A DNA stretch of 64,000 nucleotides from Adenophora triphylla var. japonica (taxonomy: Eukaryota > Streptophyta > Magnoliopsida > Asterales > Campanulaceae): contig JAFEMH010002432.1 of the NCBI GenBank assembly GCA_022495995.1, forward strand, positions 248,001-312,000, read 5' to 3'. The translations under genes and the position numbers were made by a program. Under the pieces are notes generated by a model. It searched no databases. It worked only from the letters and a program-made list of their open reading frames with translations, and was not told the origin of the DNA. Every line of letters starts with the position of its first letter. The stretch's first letter is position 1. Shown here piece after piece: positions 9,936 through 22,616 of the stretch.

Positions 9936-12900
9936 CCACATTTCTTTTTATAAATATTGTTTCGTCGAGATTAATTGGTATTTTGTGGCTTATTTATTTT
10001 TCATTTAAAATTTTGACAAACATAATTCAAGAAAAGAAAGAGGTCGATCCGTCTCACCCGTGTAACAACGAGATGAAATGAAACGCACATTGCCTAGTCT
10101 ATCTTTATCATTGATGATTAAAAAAAAAAAGAGTGGCCATGGAAATGGAAGGATAAGGCATAAATTAAAGAAAGCCCTTTTTCCCTTGTTACTTCATTGC
10201 TTTTCTTCATCTCTCTCACTTTTTTTTACTTTTTTTTTTTTATGTTTGGCAACTGGCCATGTGACTAACCTCTAAAAGAAGCAACCCCATAACATTCAGA
10301 ACCCACCTCACTCTTCCTATTAGTCACTACTAGCAGTACATTCGTGTGATGCACAAAAATAGCATAATTTATCTTAAATTAAAATTACAATAATATATAT
10401 AATCAAATATCATTTAAAATTAAAAAATATAATATGAAATAGTGATATTTAACGTAAATATAAAAAAATAAATAACAAAAAAACAATAGCAAATACGATT
10501 ATGTAAACAATTTCCCCTAACCAAGTATCATTTTCACCACCGAAAGATGAGATTACATACCTGAATGTCACTAACCTACTATATAACATACACACTTCCT
10601 ACAACTAACTCCATTTTAAAAAATTAAGAATCATTTCTATATAACAATTTATCGGATATTGTTTGTTAGTGTGAGAGATGATTTGGTAATTGCCCCTAGA
10701 AATATGTAATCCACCCGTATTAATGCACTAAAGTATTTCTTATTTGCTAAAGGACTTGTGTCCAAACAATATATTGAGTAGGTGGTTTAAGTCTTTTCGT
10801 CTTAGAGGTTTGGAGTTCAATCCCTCCTGTTGGCTAGAATTGAATCGAAAATACTTAAAGACGTTAAAGACATACTCCTATCATATGGAGAGATGTTAAT
10901 ATAAAAAAAGGTGAAAGTAATAAATTGTAAACTTCACATCTCTCTCCTTCCCATACCCCCACCCCCATCCACCTATCATAAATTCATCTATCTCCCTAAA
11001 ATTTGCAAATGTCTCTCTACTCTCACATATTTATTACTGAAAAATTATATTCACATTTTGTAAACAATTTTCCTTATCGAACGACAAATCATTTTCATTC
11101 ATAATAACATAAGCTGATTTCTTTTTAATTTAAATTTATAAAGAGAATATATAAAGAAATAATAAATTAACAAAAAAGGAAAACAACCTTCGTTAAATCC
11201 CCTCCCCTCCATCCTCCTATAAAATGGTTCATATCAACCCAAAAAATTGTTTGGATACCATTGCCTCTTACATGTTTAATTAGCGAGATTATGAACCAAA
11301 AAATTGTAGTCCTTCGTAAATGAAGATTGCTCATGAATAAAATTGTATCAACATGATTTCCTAGTCTAAGGATACATATAAAAATTATACTTCTTCATCT
11401 CGAAATAACCCTCACAATTGATTTGTTGATATTCTTAAACTATAGTATGCTTTAATAATACATGAGTTGGCAGAGAAAATAAACGAAAAAAAACAATTAT
11501 TACAAACTAAACGGGAACGTGAGATAATAATAAATGAAAGGAGAAATAAATCCAAGGAAGTGTAAAATGAGATTCTAATACTTTTTAAAAAAAAAAAAAA
11601 GGATACAAATTATTTTTTCCTAATAAAATCAACAAATTTTAAAGAAATTTGGCTATCACCTATTCCCTCCGTCCAAGAGTAAAAATTTTATTTTACTTTT
11701 TGGTATGCCTTTAACGGTTTTAACCCACTTGATATTTTTTCTCTTTCATATTATTTCACTAGTAAAAGCCCGTGTTCAAGGACACGTATTTTTTTTTAAA
11801 TTAAAAAAAAAAATTATTTTTTTAATTTAAAAAAAAAATTAAATTTTTTTTAAGGACAAAATGGGAAAGGACAACTTAGTGAGGGCAAAATGGGAAATTT
11901 GGCTTATGGAACTGATCATTGTACTGTTCACGGAGGGGTTGCCATTTATACTATAGATATATATATCCCACTTAACCAATTACACATACATAATTATCTT
12001 AATTATTTGAAAAGAGAAATATATTACGTATAAATCTAATAGCGACTTAAATAAATAAATATTTTTTTATTTTAAATGATTGAAACTCAATATATGTAGA
12101 AATATTTAATTTCAACTCTATATATGCATGTTATAATTAAGAAAAACATCATTTCATCAATGTAACAATCAAATAATTAATTTTGTAAATAAATAAATAA
12201 ATATCATTTATTAGTATATGAACAATAGTAATAATAAATAAGTATCATATTTGTTTACATTAACTCATCATGAACATAATTATAATATTCATTTTCAATT
12301 TAACTTATTTATTTTTGAGGAGAAAAATATAAAAAAAAAAAAAAAACTAACACTGTGTTAAATGATTTTTTTTTCACAAACACTACACTCCCTCATCAAA
12401 CCCAATCCACTTCTTCCTCTCCCTCTTCAAAATACCTATTTATTTATTTTTTAGAATATTGACATGCACTTCAAAGAGAAGGTTTTTTTTTGTGTTCGAA
12501 TCAAATGAAAGTAGTCTCTATTTGTAGAGGAATTTTTTTTATGAATTTTGGTGAAGAAATTTTTTTTTAAAGAAAGTAATTTGATATAAAATATTTGATT
12601 TATATTTTTAAAAGAGGTTTTTTTTTTCTGTGTCCGAATCAAATGAAATTAGTCTCTATTTGTAGGAAATTTTTTTTTATGAATTTTGGTAAAAAAAATT
12701 AATTTATTATAAAATATTTGAGGTTAAAGAAATCGGTGGAAAAAAATTTCGAAAATTCAACCAACCTATCAAACAGTGCCAAATGTCCCACAAAAAAAAA
12801 GGGGAAAAGGTGGCCTGACTACACGCGCCTATGTCGGCGCGTGTAGTTCACTCGCCGTTTTCGTCAAATCGTTGTCCGCCACGTCGTCTGTCCATGTCTC

Positions 12901-13067
12901 ATATTTTCAATTTTGCCATTGGTGTAAATGACAAAAATGCCCTTGACAGAGGCTATTTTGAACACTAAACGACGCCGTTTATAATTTTCAAATTTATTCC
13001 ATTGATGTTGACGTTTTTGAGCGTCAAATTAACGTTTTTGCCACTTTCTTGTTTTTAATATAGTATA
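9936..13067. other. Gene-empty AT-rich stretch
   Basis: No coding or RNA gene that I can support. At 10770-10840 a GAGTAGGTGG block and a GAGTTCAATCCC block are spaced like tRNA A and B boxes and could mark a decayed SINE. At 11675 there is one Stowaway-like end (CCCTCCGTCC) without a partner. At 11757-11955 an ACTAGTAAAAGCCCGTG motif and ACTATAGATATA may bound a small element. At 12470-12570 and 12600-12710 an approximately 100-bp unit is repeated. At 12811-12848 there is a GC-rich hairpin (CTACACGCGCC with its complement). Confidence 0.45.
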
Positions 13068-13349
13068 CTCCCTCCGTCCCAGCTCAGTGTACACTTATTT
13101 CCCTTTTGGTCCGTCCCAGCCCAGTGTGAACTACCATAAATGGTATGTCCTTTAATATTTTATATTCTCCCTACCCCACCCACTCATTAACTTCACTCAT
13201 TCTCCACCACACAATTTATTCAACCAACCTACTATTTACTCCACTCATTCCCTCTCTTCATTTTCTACCACACATTTTCATTATTTTAATAATATTTCTT
13301 AATCGACGTGCCTTGATTAATGGTTCACAGTTGGGTGGGACGGAGGGAG
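13068..13349. mobile_element. Stowaway MITE
   Basis: Starts CTCCCTCCGTCCCA and ends with the complement GGGACGGAGGGAG, with a TA on each side. 282 bp, non-coding. Confidence 0.85.
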
Positions 13350-13433
13350 TAGATATTAAGACATAAAGTCCAGAATAAATAAGCCTTTTCATGACAAAGA
13401 TTGTGTGAGAAGTAAGAACGTTTCACTTTCACA

Positions 13434-14123
13434 TAGACGTGACCACGGTTAATTAACCGCGGTTAATCGGTTAATAACCGGCGGTTAACGAAGGTTAAAA
13501 TCATTAACCGGACTTAACCGTTAACCGTTAAGTCACGGTTACGGTTAACCGGTTAACGGTTAATCCGGTTAACCCGGTTAACCCGGTTAATAAACGGTTA
13601 ATTATTTTTTTTTTTTCAAGAATGTCGATTTTTATCTAAAGTTAAAAAAATAACTTTTTAATAGTTTTTGAATAAAAAGTTAAGTTTTTAACACTTTTTG
13701 AAAAAACAGGTTAAATATTTAACAGCTTTACATTAAATATGTAACCGTATATGAACTGTTTTTTTTTTTTGGATAAATAAAACTATTTTAAATAGTTGTT
13801 AAGACTAATATTTTTGCAAAAAGTTATAGAAAAATAGGTATGAATTTTTAAAGAAATGAAAACTTAACGGATTTAAAAGAAACGGAAGTATATAAAGAGA
13901 AAACTTAACTTTTTTGAATAACCGACGGTTAATTAACGGTTAAGTTAACCGGTTAATTAACCGGCGGTTAACCGGAGTAAAAATTTCTTAACCTTTGTTA
14001 ACCTCGGTTACACGGTTATCGGTTAGCCGGTTAAGGCGGTTAGACGGTTAACGGTTTAGGCGGTTAAAATCCGGTTATTAACCTTATGGTTAGCCGGTTA
14101 ACGCTTAACCTTGGACACGTCTA
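13434..14123. mobile_element. Non-autonomous hAT element made of AACCGGTTAA-type repeats
   Basis: Terminal inverted repeats TAGACGTGACCACGGTTAA and TTAACCTTGGACACGTCTA. The 8-bp target duplication CTTTCACA lies at 13426-13433 and 14124-14131. Both ends are packed with CGGTTAA/TTAACCG words in both orientations (13450-13610 and 13915-14110), typical of hAT subterminal transposase-binding repeats. The centre is AT-rich and non-coding. Confidence 0.88.
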
Positions 14124-14131
14124 CTTTCACA

Positions 14132-14662
14132 CCGTGAGGCGGGTGTGAGAAGGGTCAGACCACTCGTTCGCTCAACATCCGTCCGTCCAGTTCTTCAGGC
14201 CTTTCCACGTGTCTTTTTTTTAAAATAACTCCAACAACTTTAAAATGAAATATTTTGAGATTTAAAATTGGAAAAACAAAACGAAAACATCGTTGTATTT
14301 GTTTTGACGAGACGAATCAATGTAACAGCGTGATGATATAGCTTTGAATTATTTTTATAAAATCATATTTTGTAACAAACAAAAAAAAAGTTGAATTGTT
14401 CGCCGTCTGAAATGTAACACTTAATATAAAGGAAAGTAATTGTTAAAATTCAGAAATGTAACAGTTTCATTATAAAATGTAACTATATTTTTGCAGAAAA
14501 AATTAAATAGTTTGATTTTTTTTAGAGAAAGTAATAAATAAAATGTAATAGACTATATATATGAGGATAATATGTTTTACAAATGAATATAACAGATTTT
14601 TTTAGAGTGAATACTACATTTTTTTCTTTTTTTTTTTTAAATAAGAATTTCTCACAAATGAA
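14132..14662. other. Intergenic, no gene seen
   Basis: Mixed sequence with AT-rich TGTAACA-type words that reappear at 16978-17140 on the other side of the hAT element. This suggests the hAT interrupted a single older repeat. Confidence 0.35.
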
Positions 14663-14670
14663 TATAGCAG

Positions 14671-16974
14671 TAGGGGTGTAAATGGTTCGGTTTGTACAAA
14701 TTTAGAAACCGAATCACTAGTTATCGTTTTGAATAAATCTCATACCGAACCAAACTATAGAACTTATCAAACCAAACCGAACCGAATCGAAATTTAATTT
14801 TGCGATTCATACCGCGGTTCAAATCACGTTTTGGCCATGTTTCAGATTATATTTTACCAACATTTTTTTAAAAAAATTCAAACTTGTACTAGTACATGAT
14901 AACATAAAAATAAGGAAAAAATTGCAAATATATTACCCAAACTATAGGGTTGTTTGATTTTCATATCTAAACTAATTTTCGTTTCAACCACAACACCTTA
15001 TCTGTTTTGGATGCTCGTTTAAGATACCTAGGGCTAACGACATCTATTTTTTCAGTTAAATAGACATGTTCAATGCATTTGACCCATCTTTTAAGGGTAC
15101 AACGGGAAAATTATTGCAATTGAAACAACACAATTACTAAATGTTTTAAGTGTAAATTAATAAAGTAAAAGGTGAACTAAAATCATTTAAAAGGGGTTAT
15201 AGTTTAAAATTATAATTTACAAAAATAACCCCTCTTCCAACCTACTATGGCAACTCACTCAATCCTGACCCCCTTATACTTCTTCCACCCACCACCCACG
15301 CCGCACCTCCTTCTTCCTCCCACCTCCATAGCCGCCCCTACTCCTTCCTTCCACCTCCATAGCTGCCCCATCCCATCCTATTCCCAAATTGCACACCCAC
15401 CTCCCCACCCAGATCGCCACTGCAAGTTCAAGATCTGAAGAAAAAAATCAGAGCTGAACTCTCTCTTTTCTTCTTCTTTTTCCCGCACTTCAAGATCAAA
15501 GAAACTATATTTTAAATGTATATTTTAAATTTCCAAAGTCTTTAAAGGGAACAAGTGGGGTGGTTAGGGAAGAAGAATATCTAATTCCTGAGACCAACCA
15601 TGGGGGGAATGGGGTTTGGACAGACCCAATTTCATCCCCTTTTGTACATATCCCAATTTTGTTAAATTAGGGTTTAGTCTCCGTATCACAAAGCTGGGGG
15701 TGATGGTAGGTTGGATTAATCATTAGCCAAACTCTTGACATCCCCAATATATCTTATCTTTGTTCTTTTTGCTTTCTCTTTTCTACACAGTATGACTATG
15801 GCATATTGGTGGCCATTAAAATGAAGCCAACATATCAACTAGTATTTTTATCCTTTTCCCCTCCCAACTACTTACTTTATTCTTCCAGATCCAGTGGACA
15901 TTTGAAGTTTTTTTTTTATTTTCTGGTTAAATTGAAAGATTAGATCTGATGCGATTTTGTTTTTTGTTTTTCATGTGAGATTTATTGATTTGATTTTGAT
16001 TTTGATTTGACCATAGATAATTGATTTGTTCAAGACAAATTTCTTATGTTCTGATGATGGTTTCTGATGAATGGTGATGGTTGATGGGGCCAGCAAGGGG
16101 TGAAGGTGGGTGGATGTCTAGAGGTGGGGATGGTGGTGGGTGATGGAGAATAAGGGTAAATAAGACAAGATCTAAGTTGAGAGGGGGTTAATAAATAATT
16201 TATATTGTAGCCCTTTTATTTTATTAATTTTAGACTTAAAATTATTGTAGTTATTTTATATTAATTGGATTGATTTTCCAATTTTACCCTTCATAAAATG
16301 GTTCACATGCATTACATATGTCAATTTAACTGAAAAAATGGATGTCATTAGCCCTAGATACCTTAAACGAGCATCTAAAACAGATAAGGTAATGTGGTTG
16401 CAATGAAAACTAGTTTAGATAAAAAAAAATCAAACAAACCCTATAGTTGGAGTAATATATTTGCATTTTCCTAAATATAAATATAATGACAACTTATAAG
16501 AATACTTTGAAAGCAGTAGAGTACAATCATCCCACCAAAGTATCAAACAACAATACAACACAAACTCAAACTACAACAGAGTACCAATAGTCTCAAATAG
16601 ACTCAAACTCAAAACTACAACCAACCAAGTACCATTACCAATAGTATTAACCAAAAGTCTCAAACCATTAAGTGAAAAATAAACTAAGTACTACTAGGTA
16701 TTACACAAACTCAAACTACAACCATCACATGAAGATTCGAAGCGAATTGAAGAGGAAGATTCGGTTTATGGTTTGGTTTCGCGATTTGTTCTGAAATGGT
16801 TCGGCTTAGTTTGGGGTTGTTCGGTTTGGAGAAGCCAGACCGCAAACCAAGACAAACCACACGGTTTATAAATTTTCAATACCAAGCTGAACCGCAAATG
16901 TATATGAACCGAACCATTGGTTTGGTCCGGTTCGGTCTCAAACCGCGGTCTGAATCGAACCGTTCACACCCTTG
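14671..16974. mobile_element. Non-autonomous hAT element containing a nested MULE
   Basis: Ends TAGGGGTGTAAATGGTTCGG and, inverted, CAAGGGTGTGAACGGTTCG. An 8-bp target duplication with one mismatch (TATAGCAG 14663-14670; TATAACAG 16975-16982). AACCGAACC/GGTTCGGTT words fill both ends. The element is split by the insertion at 14914-16471. Confidence 0.8.
14914..16471. mobile_element. Mutator-like element with long TIRs, nested in a hAT
   Basis: Inverted repeats of roughly 190 bp (14914-15105 and 16280-16471) begin GGAAAA...TTGCAAATATATTAC. A probable 9-bp duplication with one mismatch (TAAAAATAA / TAAATATAA) flanks it. The interior has no transposase. It has a Pro/His-rich 63-codon open frame at 15247-15438 followed by a CT-rich stretch that could be captured host 5' sequence; I cannot name a source. 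Confidence 0.7.
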
Positions 16975-17800
16975 TATAACAGTTTCATTATAAAATCTAA
17001 CAATAATTTTGCAGTAAATCTTATGCTATCATTAATCCCGTTTTTTTTTAAACTATGTTTATATTTCAGAATAAAAACTGTTACATTTTAGAAAAAAATG
17101 TTACATTCCTTCATATTAAGTGTTACATTTGTTGACGAGGAAAAAAATGACGGGAAAAAAATGGGGAGGGGGGGGGTCGGCGGGTGGCGACCCGTTTACA
17201 GCGTGAGACCGCCTCATAAGTCAATAGTTCAAACGTAGATTCTTAATAGGGACAATGATAAATTAGGGCATGAAGTAAATAGGGTATTACTATAACGGAC
17301 CCTCACGTTTATTTTTCAAAACATGGCCTTAAATGAAAAATGTTCGCCAATTTGGGGCTTTTTGACGAAAGTCGTCATAAAACTCGTTAATCAAACATGT
17401 GTTATACACGTGATTAACAAAATGAATTGGTTTGAAGTTTATATAAGATATTAAGGGGTTTAATGCAAATATTTGAAACTGATGGGGTGTGGTGAAAAAC
17501 TAAATCCCTAAAATCCAAATCCCTCCCCATTCTCAATTAAGAAATTGCACTCCACCAGTCCACAACCCCAACCCATTCCCAACCGCGCCTCTTTTCACAA
17601 ACACCCCCCCACCCACCCCACCCCACCCCACCCCAATTGCCGCCACCACTTCCTCCCCCCAAAAATCATACTAGCCGGAGTCATGATATCAGTCGCCGAC
17701 CTCAACAATTCTTCCCAGTCGACAAAATGTACCGGAATCAAGAAAATCAGAATTGGGTATTTATTAGTAGAAAATAAGTCTTTGGTTTGTCTTCTTAGTA

Positions 17801-18615
17801 GTATGGGTGTGCACGGGCCTAAAGCGGCAAAGTCCGGTATGGGCCCATTTAGTTGCGGGCTTCAATTTCAAGAGCCCAACATAGCGGGCTTCATGCGGGC
17901 TCAAATTAACGGGCTTTTGCGGGCTTTAAACGGGCATTGAGCGGACTCGGGCTTGACGGACTTACAAATTAGATGTTGTATTTTGAAAATTTTATACCTA
18001 TTACATTTTGAACTTTAAATTATTTTCGAACATTTATTTTGGGACAGATGAAATAGTAAAAAGTGTTGACAAAAACAAATAGAAAGTAAGATATTTCTAA
18101 TCATACCGAGCTAGCATTCAGGAGCAGATGCTTGTTCTTGGCTAAACGATTTAAGACGTTCAATGAGGTTAGCCTTCAATGATTCCGAAATTCGGGGTAT
18201 AAAAGTTGGCTTGGCACCAGCAGTCAGTAACCTCCTGCAAGACATTAACAGTATAGAAATGAATTAAAGCTGCCAATTCCTCAATAAAATAATACGGAGT
18301 AATAATAGTAAGTAGCAGTAATGATATCATTTATTTAAATCAAACTAAATACTACTGTATGAAGAAACAGCAGCAGCTAGAAATACAGGCCAAAGTGCAT
18401 CCTATATAAATTACAAAATGACGTAGTTTTGAAAGAGACGGGCCGGACCCTAACGGGCTGTAGAATAATAAGAGCCCAATCTCAGCCCAAGCCCGCGGGC
18501 CTTCAAGTTGTCAAGCCCAGCAGGATTGAAAACATTGCGGGCACGGGCCTTGCGAGTCGGGCTTTTGCAGGTCTTGCGAGCTTTGCGGGCCGATGAGCGA
18601 GTTTGCACACCCCTG
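17801..18615. mobile_element. Non-autonomous hAT with GCGGGCTT repeats
   Basis: Ends GTATGGGTGTGCACGGGC and, inverted, CAGGGGTGTGCAAACTCG. An 8- to 10-bp duplication CTTCTTAGTA occurs at 17791-17800 and 18616-18625. Subterminal GCGGGCTT/AAGCCCG words are dense in both ends. It carries a host-like exon at 18111-18234. Confidence 0.82.
18111..18234 (-). pseudogene. Captured last exon of an unidentified host gene
   Basis: Minus strand: a TTGCAG acceptor at 18240-18235 is followed by an open frame of about 40 codons. It contains LLTAGAKPTFIPRISESL and LIERLKSFSQEQA and ends at TAG 18111-18113. Splice acceptor, clean frame and amphipathic helix all suggest a genuine terminal exon carried by the hAT element. 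I cannot assign the gene. Confidence 0.5.
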
Positions 18616-18709
18616 CTTCTTAGTAATTTAGGTTGTTGATTTTCTGTTACCCATTTGGATAAAAACTCACATAGGTGCTCGAAATGGAATTAACTAATGG
18701 AGGAGGGAG

Positions 18710-19496
18710 CAGGGACGAATTTGGCGTACGAGGTGGGGTGCACGTGCAATAGGTCAAATTCTATTTCTAGTTAAAAAATATATCTAAAGAAAATTACACT
18801 ATTTACTAAGTGTACCCGCAGATAAAATTACTTAATTTCCACATTTGCTATTAATAGATCCTATTACTAGTTTAGTGGTAAGCTGTAAAGTTTATCACTA
18901 AAAATTAGGTTTCAAATCCCACAAGCTATAAATAATTTCATATTATTTTTAGTCTCTAATATGAGAAATATACTCTTTTTCAAAATCTTAATTAAACTCT
19001 TTTATAATCATATCATAAATAGTTACTCCTATTATTTATTATTCAAGTTAAATTTTTTGCCTCTATTATGATAAATGATTTTTTCTTTTTAAATATTTTT
19101 ATATTTGAATTCTTTTGCTCATTGCTTTAATCAATATAAATGAATTTTATTTATTATCTATTCGTTTTTTTTATCATTTATTGTTTGTAAAAAAGTAAAT
19201 TTGAAACATATAATAAATAAATTACAAGATTAATTTCAAGATATGCTTCCGAAAATGATTTCATCATTAAAACAACTATAATGTAAATATCGTTTTTATT
19301 TTTTCATGACATAAGCCTACTGTTTCCAATTAAACAATAAGAAAAAAATGATGTGTTAAAGATTAACATATCTTTATAATTAACTTATATTTTAAGTTTT
19401 GTATTATAATCTCGTCACATTTGAAAAAAAAATTAGTTTGAACTTTTGTAGTGTAAATTGTGCAACCGCTATCGAAACATCCTAGATCCGCAACTG
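18710..19496. mobile_element. Non-autonomous hAT (CAG...CTG ends)
   Basis: Ends CAGGGACGAATTTGG and, inverted, CAGTTGCGGATCTAGGATG, the CAGnGGCGGA-type hAT terminus. Perfect 8-bp duplication GGAGGGAG at 18702-18709 and 19497-19504. Near 18852-18915 a TAGTTTAGTGGTAAGC block and GTTTCAAATCCC are spaced like tRNA A and B boxes, a possible SINE-derived segment. No coding sequence. Confidence 0.82.
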
Positions 19497-19914
19497 GGAG
19501 GGAGAGTTGGTGGGAGGCAAACGTGACTGAAAGATAAGGTCGGAATGGGAGGCCAACGTTCTTGGTCGGAGGGAGATGGCCGCCTGGAAGTCTCGGGTGA
19601 TTTTGTGTTGGTGTGTGTTCTTGGTTCTATTCACGTGTACGGCACATGGTTATTTAACGAATTTTTTAACGATTTTCGTTAAAAAGCTCTAAATTGGTGA
19701 ACATTTTTCAGATAGGGCCCTGTTTGTTTTGGCAAAAAAAAAAGTAAAAAACGTGAGGGTCCATTATAGTAACGCCTTCAGGCCCTATTTTGTCATTAAC
19801 CCTTCTTTATATGAAGCGGAAGGCACACTACTCACTAAGGGTGTAAATGGTTTGGTTTAGGCCAATTTACGGATCGAACCACTAGTTATCGGTTTGAAAA
19901 AACACTACAAGGAA

Positions 19915-20600
19915 AACCGGAATTAGAGACGGAAATTTAGCTACGGACGGAGTCTGTAGCTAATTTGGCGACAGATTAGAGACAGAACCAAAAATTAGAG
20001 ACGGAATCAGAATCCGTCTCTGATTTAGAGACGGATTCTGATTCCGTCTCTGAATTAGAGACGGAATCTGATTCCGTCTCTAGTTCAGAGATGGATTCTG
20101 ATTCCGTCTCTAATTCAGAGACAGATTCTGATTCCGTCTCTAGTCCAGAGACGGATTCTGATTCCGTCTCTAGTCCAGAGACGGATTCTGATTCCGTCTC
20201 TAGTCCAGAGACAAATTCTGATTCCGTCTCTAAATCAGAGACGGATTCTGATTTCGTCTCTAAATCAGAGACGTATTCAGATTTCGTCTCTAAATGTTGG
20301 AGACGGATGTTGAATCTGTCTCTAAATCAGAGACAGATTTTAATTCGTCTCTAAATTAGAGACATATTCAACATCCGTCTCTAAAAGTTTAGAGACAGAT
20401 TTAGCACTCGTCTCTAAATCAGAGACAGATACATAATCCGTCTCTAATTTAGAGACAGATTCAAAATCCGTCTCTAATTTAGAGACAGCTTCAGAATCCG
20501 TCTCTAAATTAGAGACAGATTCAGAATCCATCTCTAAACTTCGGAGACGGATGTTGAATCTGTCTCTAAATCAGAGACGAATTTTAATCCGTCTCTAATT
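19915..20600. repeat. CACTA left subterminal repeats
   Basis: About two dozen units built on TTAGAGACGGATTC and its complement GAATCCGTCTCTAA. Neighbouring units form small hairpins. Such repeats are the usual transposase-binding sites of CACTA elements. Confidence 0.85.
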
Positions 20601-20644
20601 TAGGGTATAGGGTATAGGGTTTAGGGTTTAGGTTATAGGGTAGA

Positions 20645-21107
20645 CATGTAGTAGTGGTAGTGATAGCGGTAGTAGTGGTGGTGGTAGTAGTAGTAGTGGT
20701 AGTAGTAGTGGTGGTGGTGTAGACTAGTAGTAGTGGTATTGGTAGGAGTGGTAGTGGTAGCGGTAGTAGTGGTGGTGGTAGCGGTAGTAGTGGTGGTAGT
20801 AGTAGTAGTGGTAGTAGTAGTGGTGGTGGTGGTAGTAGTGGTGGACCGTGGTGGTAGTAGTGGTGGTGGTAGTGGTAGCAATAGTAGTGGTGGTGATGGT
20901 GGTGGTGGTGTAGACTAGTAGGAGTGGTAGTAGTAGTGGTAGACTGGTAGTAGTGGTGGTGATAGTAGTAGTAGCGGTAGTAGAAGTAGTAGTGGTGGTG
21001 GTGGTGGTAGTAGTGGTGGTTGTAGTAGTGGTGGTGGTGGTAGTAGTGGTGGTGGTAGTAGTGGTGGTGGTGGGGATGGTGGTGGTGGTGTAGACTAGTA
21101 GGAGTGG
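20645..21107. repeat. GTA/GTG trinucleotide array, block 1
   Basis: Irregular mixture of GTAGTAGTGGTGGTG units with GTAGACTAGTAGGAGTGG spacers. Open frames through it give only poly-Val or poly-Thr and are not genes. Confidence 0.85.
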
Positions 21108-22035
21108 TATAGGGTTTAGGGTTTAGGGTATAAGGTTTAGGGTATAGGGTATAGGGTTTAGGGTATAGGGTTTATGGTTTAGGGTATAGGGTTTAGGGTA
21201 TAGGGTATAAGGTATAGGGTATAGGGTATAGGATATAAGGTTTAGGGTTTAGGGTTTAGGGTATAGGGTTTAGGGTATAGGGTTTAGAGTATAAGGTTTA
21301 GGATATAGTGGATAGAGTTTAGGGCTTAGGGTTCAGGGCTTTGAGTTTAGGGTATAGGGTATAGGGTATAAAGTATAGGTTATAAGGTTTAGGGTTTAGG
21401 GTTTAGGGTATAGGGTTTAGGGTTTAGGGTATAGGGTTTAGAGTATAAGGTTTAGGGTATAGTGGATAGAGTTTAGGGCTTTGGGTTTATGGTATAGAGT
21501 ATAGGGTATAGGGTATAAGGTTTAGGGTATAGGGTTTAGGGTATAGGGTTTAGGGTATACGGTATAAGGTATAGGGTATAGGGTATAAGGTTTAGGGTTT
21601 AGGGTTTAGGGTATAGGGTTTAGGGTTTAGGGTATAGGGTTTAGGGTTTAGGGTATAGGGTTTAGGGTATAGGGTATAGGGTATAAGGTATAAGGTATAG
21701 GGTATAGGGTATAGGGTATAAGGTTTAGGGTATAGGGTGTAAGGTTTAGGGTTTAGGGTATAGGGTTTAGGGTATAGGGTTTAGAGTATAAGGCTTAGGG
21801 TTTAGGGTATAGGGTTTGGGGTTTAGGGTATAAGGTTTAGGGTTTAGGGTTTAGGATTTAGGGTATAGGGTTTAGGGTTTAGAGTTTAGGGTTTAGGGTA
21901 TAGGGTTTAGGGTATACGATATAGGGTATAGGGTATAGGGTATAAGGTTTAGGGTTTAGGGTTTAGGGTATAGTGTTTAGGGTTTAGGGTATAGGGTTTA
22001 GGGTATATGGTATAGGGTATAAGGTATAGGGTATT
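21108..22035. repeat. Interstitial telomere-like array (TTTAGGG/TATAGGG), block 1
   Basis: Heptamers TTTAGGG (the common plant telomere unit) alternate irregularly with TATAGGG and TATAAGG over more than 900 bp. A short piece of the same kind is at 20605-20640. The G-runs face the plus strand throughout. Confidence 0.9.
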
Positions 22036-22616
22036 GGTGGTATTGATGGTGGTGGTGTAGACTAGTAGTGGTGGTATTGGTAGGAGTGGTAGTGGTAGTA
22101 GTGGTAGTGGTAGCGGTAGTAGTGGTGGTGATAGTAGTAGTAGTGGTAGTAGTAGTGGTGGTGGTATTGATGGTGGTGGTGTAGACTAGTAGTAGTGGTA
22201 TTGGTAGGAGTAGTAGTGGTAGGAGTGGTAGTGGTAGCGGTAGTAGTGGTGGTGGTAGTAGTAGTAGTGGTAGTAGTAGTGGTGGTGGTGGTAGTAGTGG
22301 TGGTGGTAGTAGTAGTGGTAGTAGTGGTGGTGATAGTAGTAGTAGTGGTAGTAGTAGTAGTAGTGGTGGTGGTGGTAGTAGTGGTGGACTATGGTGGTAG
22401 TAGTGGTGGTGGTAGTGGTAGCGATAGTAGTGGTGGTGATGGTGGTGGTGGTGTAGACTAGTAGGAGTGGTAGTAGTAGTGGTAGACTGGTAGTAGTGGT
22501 GGTGAGAGTAGTAGTAGCGGTAGTAGTAGTAGTAGTGGTGGTGGTGGTAGTAGTGGTGGTGGTAGTAGTGGTGGTGGTGGTGATGGTGGTGGTGGTATAG
22601 ACTAGTAGGAGTGGTA
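22036..22616. repeat. GTA/GTG trinucleotide array, block 2
   Basis: Starts ATTGGTGGTATTGATGG and is near-identical in layout to 23147-23685, about 1.11 kb away. Confidence 0.85.

Larger units (their letters stand above)
17249..19802. mobile_element. Mutator-like element with two nested hAT elements
   Basis: TIRs of about 150 bp begin GGGACAATGATAAA (left) and GGGTTAATGACAAA (right, inverted) and share GGACCCTCACGTTT. The probable 9-bp duplication is TTCTTAATA / TTCTTTATA (17240-17248, 19803-19811; 8 of 9). There is no transposase. The interior has a Pro/His-rich open stretch (17545-17720) and is interrupted by hAT elements at 17801-18615 and 18710-19496. A second, internally deleted relative of the left part is at 31456-32301. 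Confidence 0.75.

Noticed and set aside
10770..10840. tRNA gene
   Set aside because: A- and B-box-like blocks are present but no cloverleaf with paired stems can be drawn; at most a decayed SINE.
15247..15438. 63-codon Pro/His-rich frame as a gene
   Set aside because: Low complexity with no family motif. It lies inside a MULE and may be captured 5' sequence, but this cannot be supported.
19915..20600. CRISPR-like regular repeats
   Set aside because: The TTAGAGACGGA units alternate in orientation, vary in spacing, and sit at CACTA ends in plant DNA; they are subterminal repeats.
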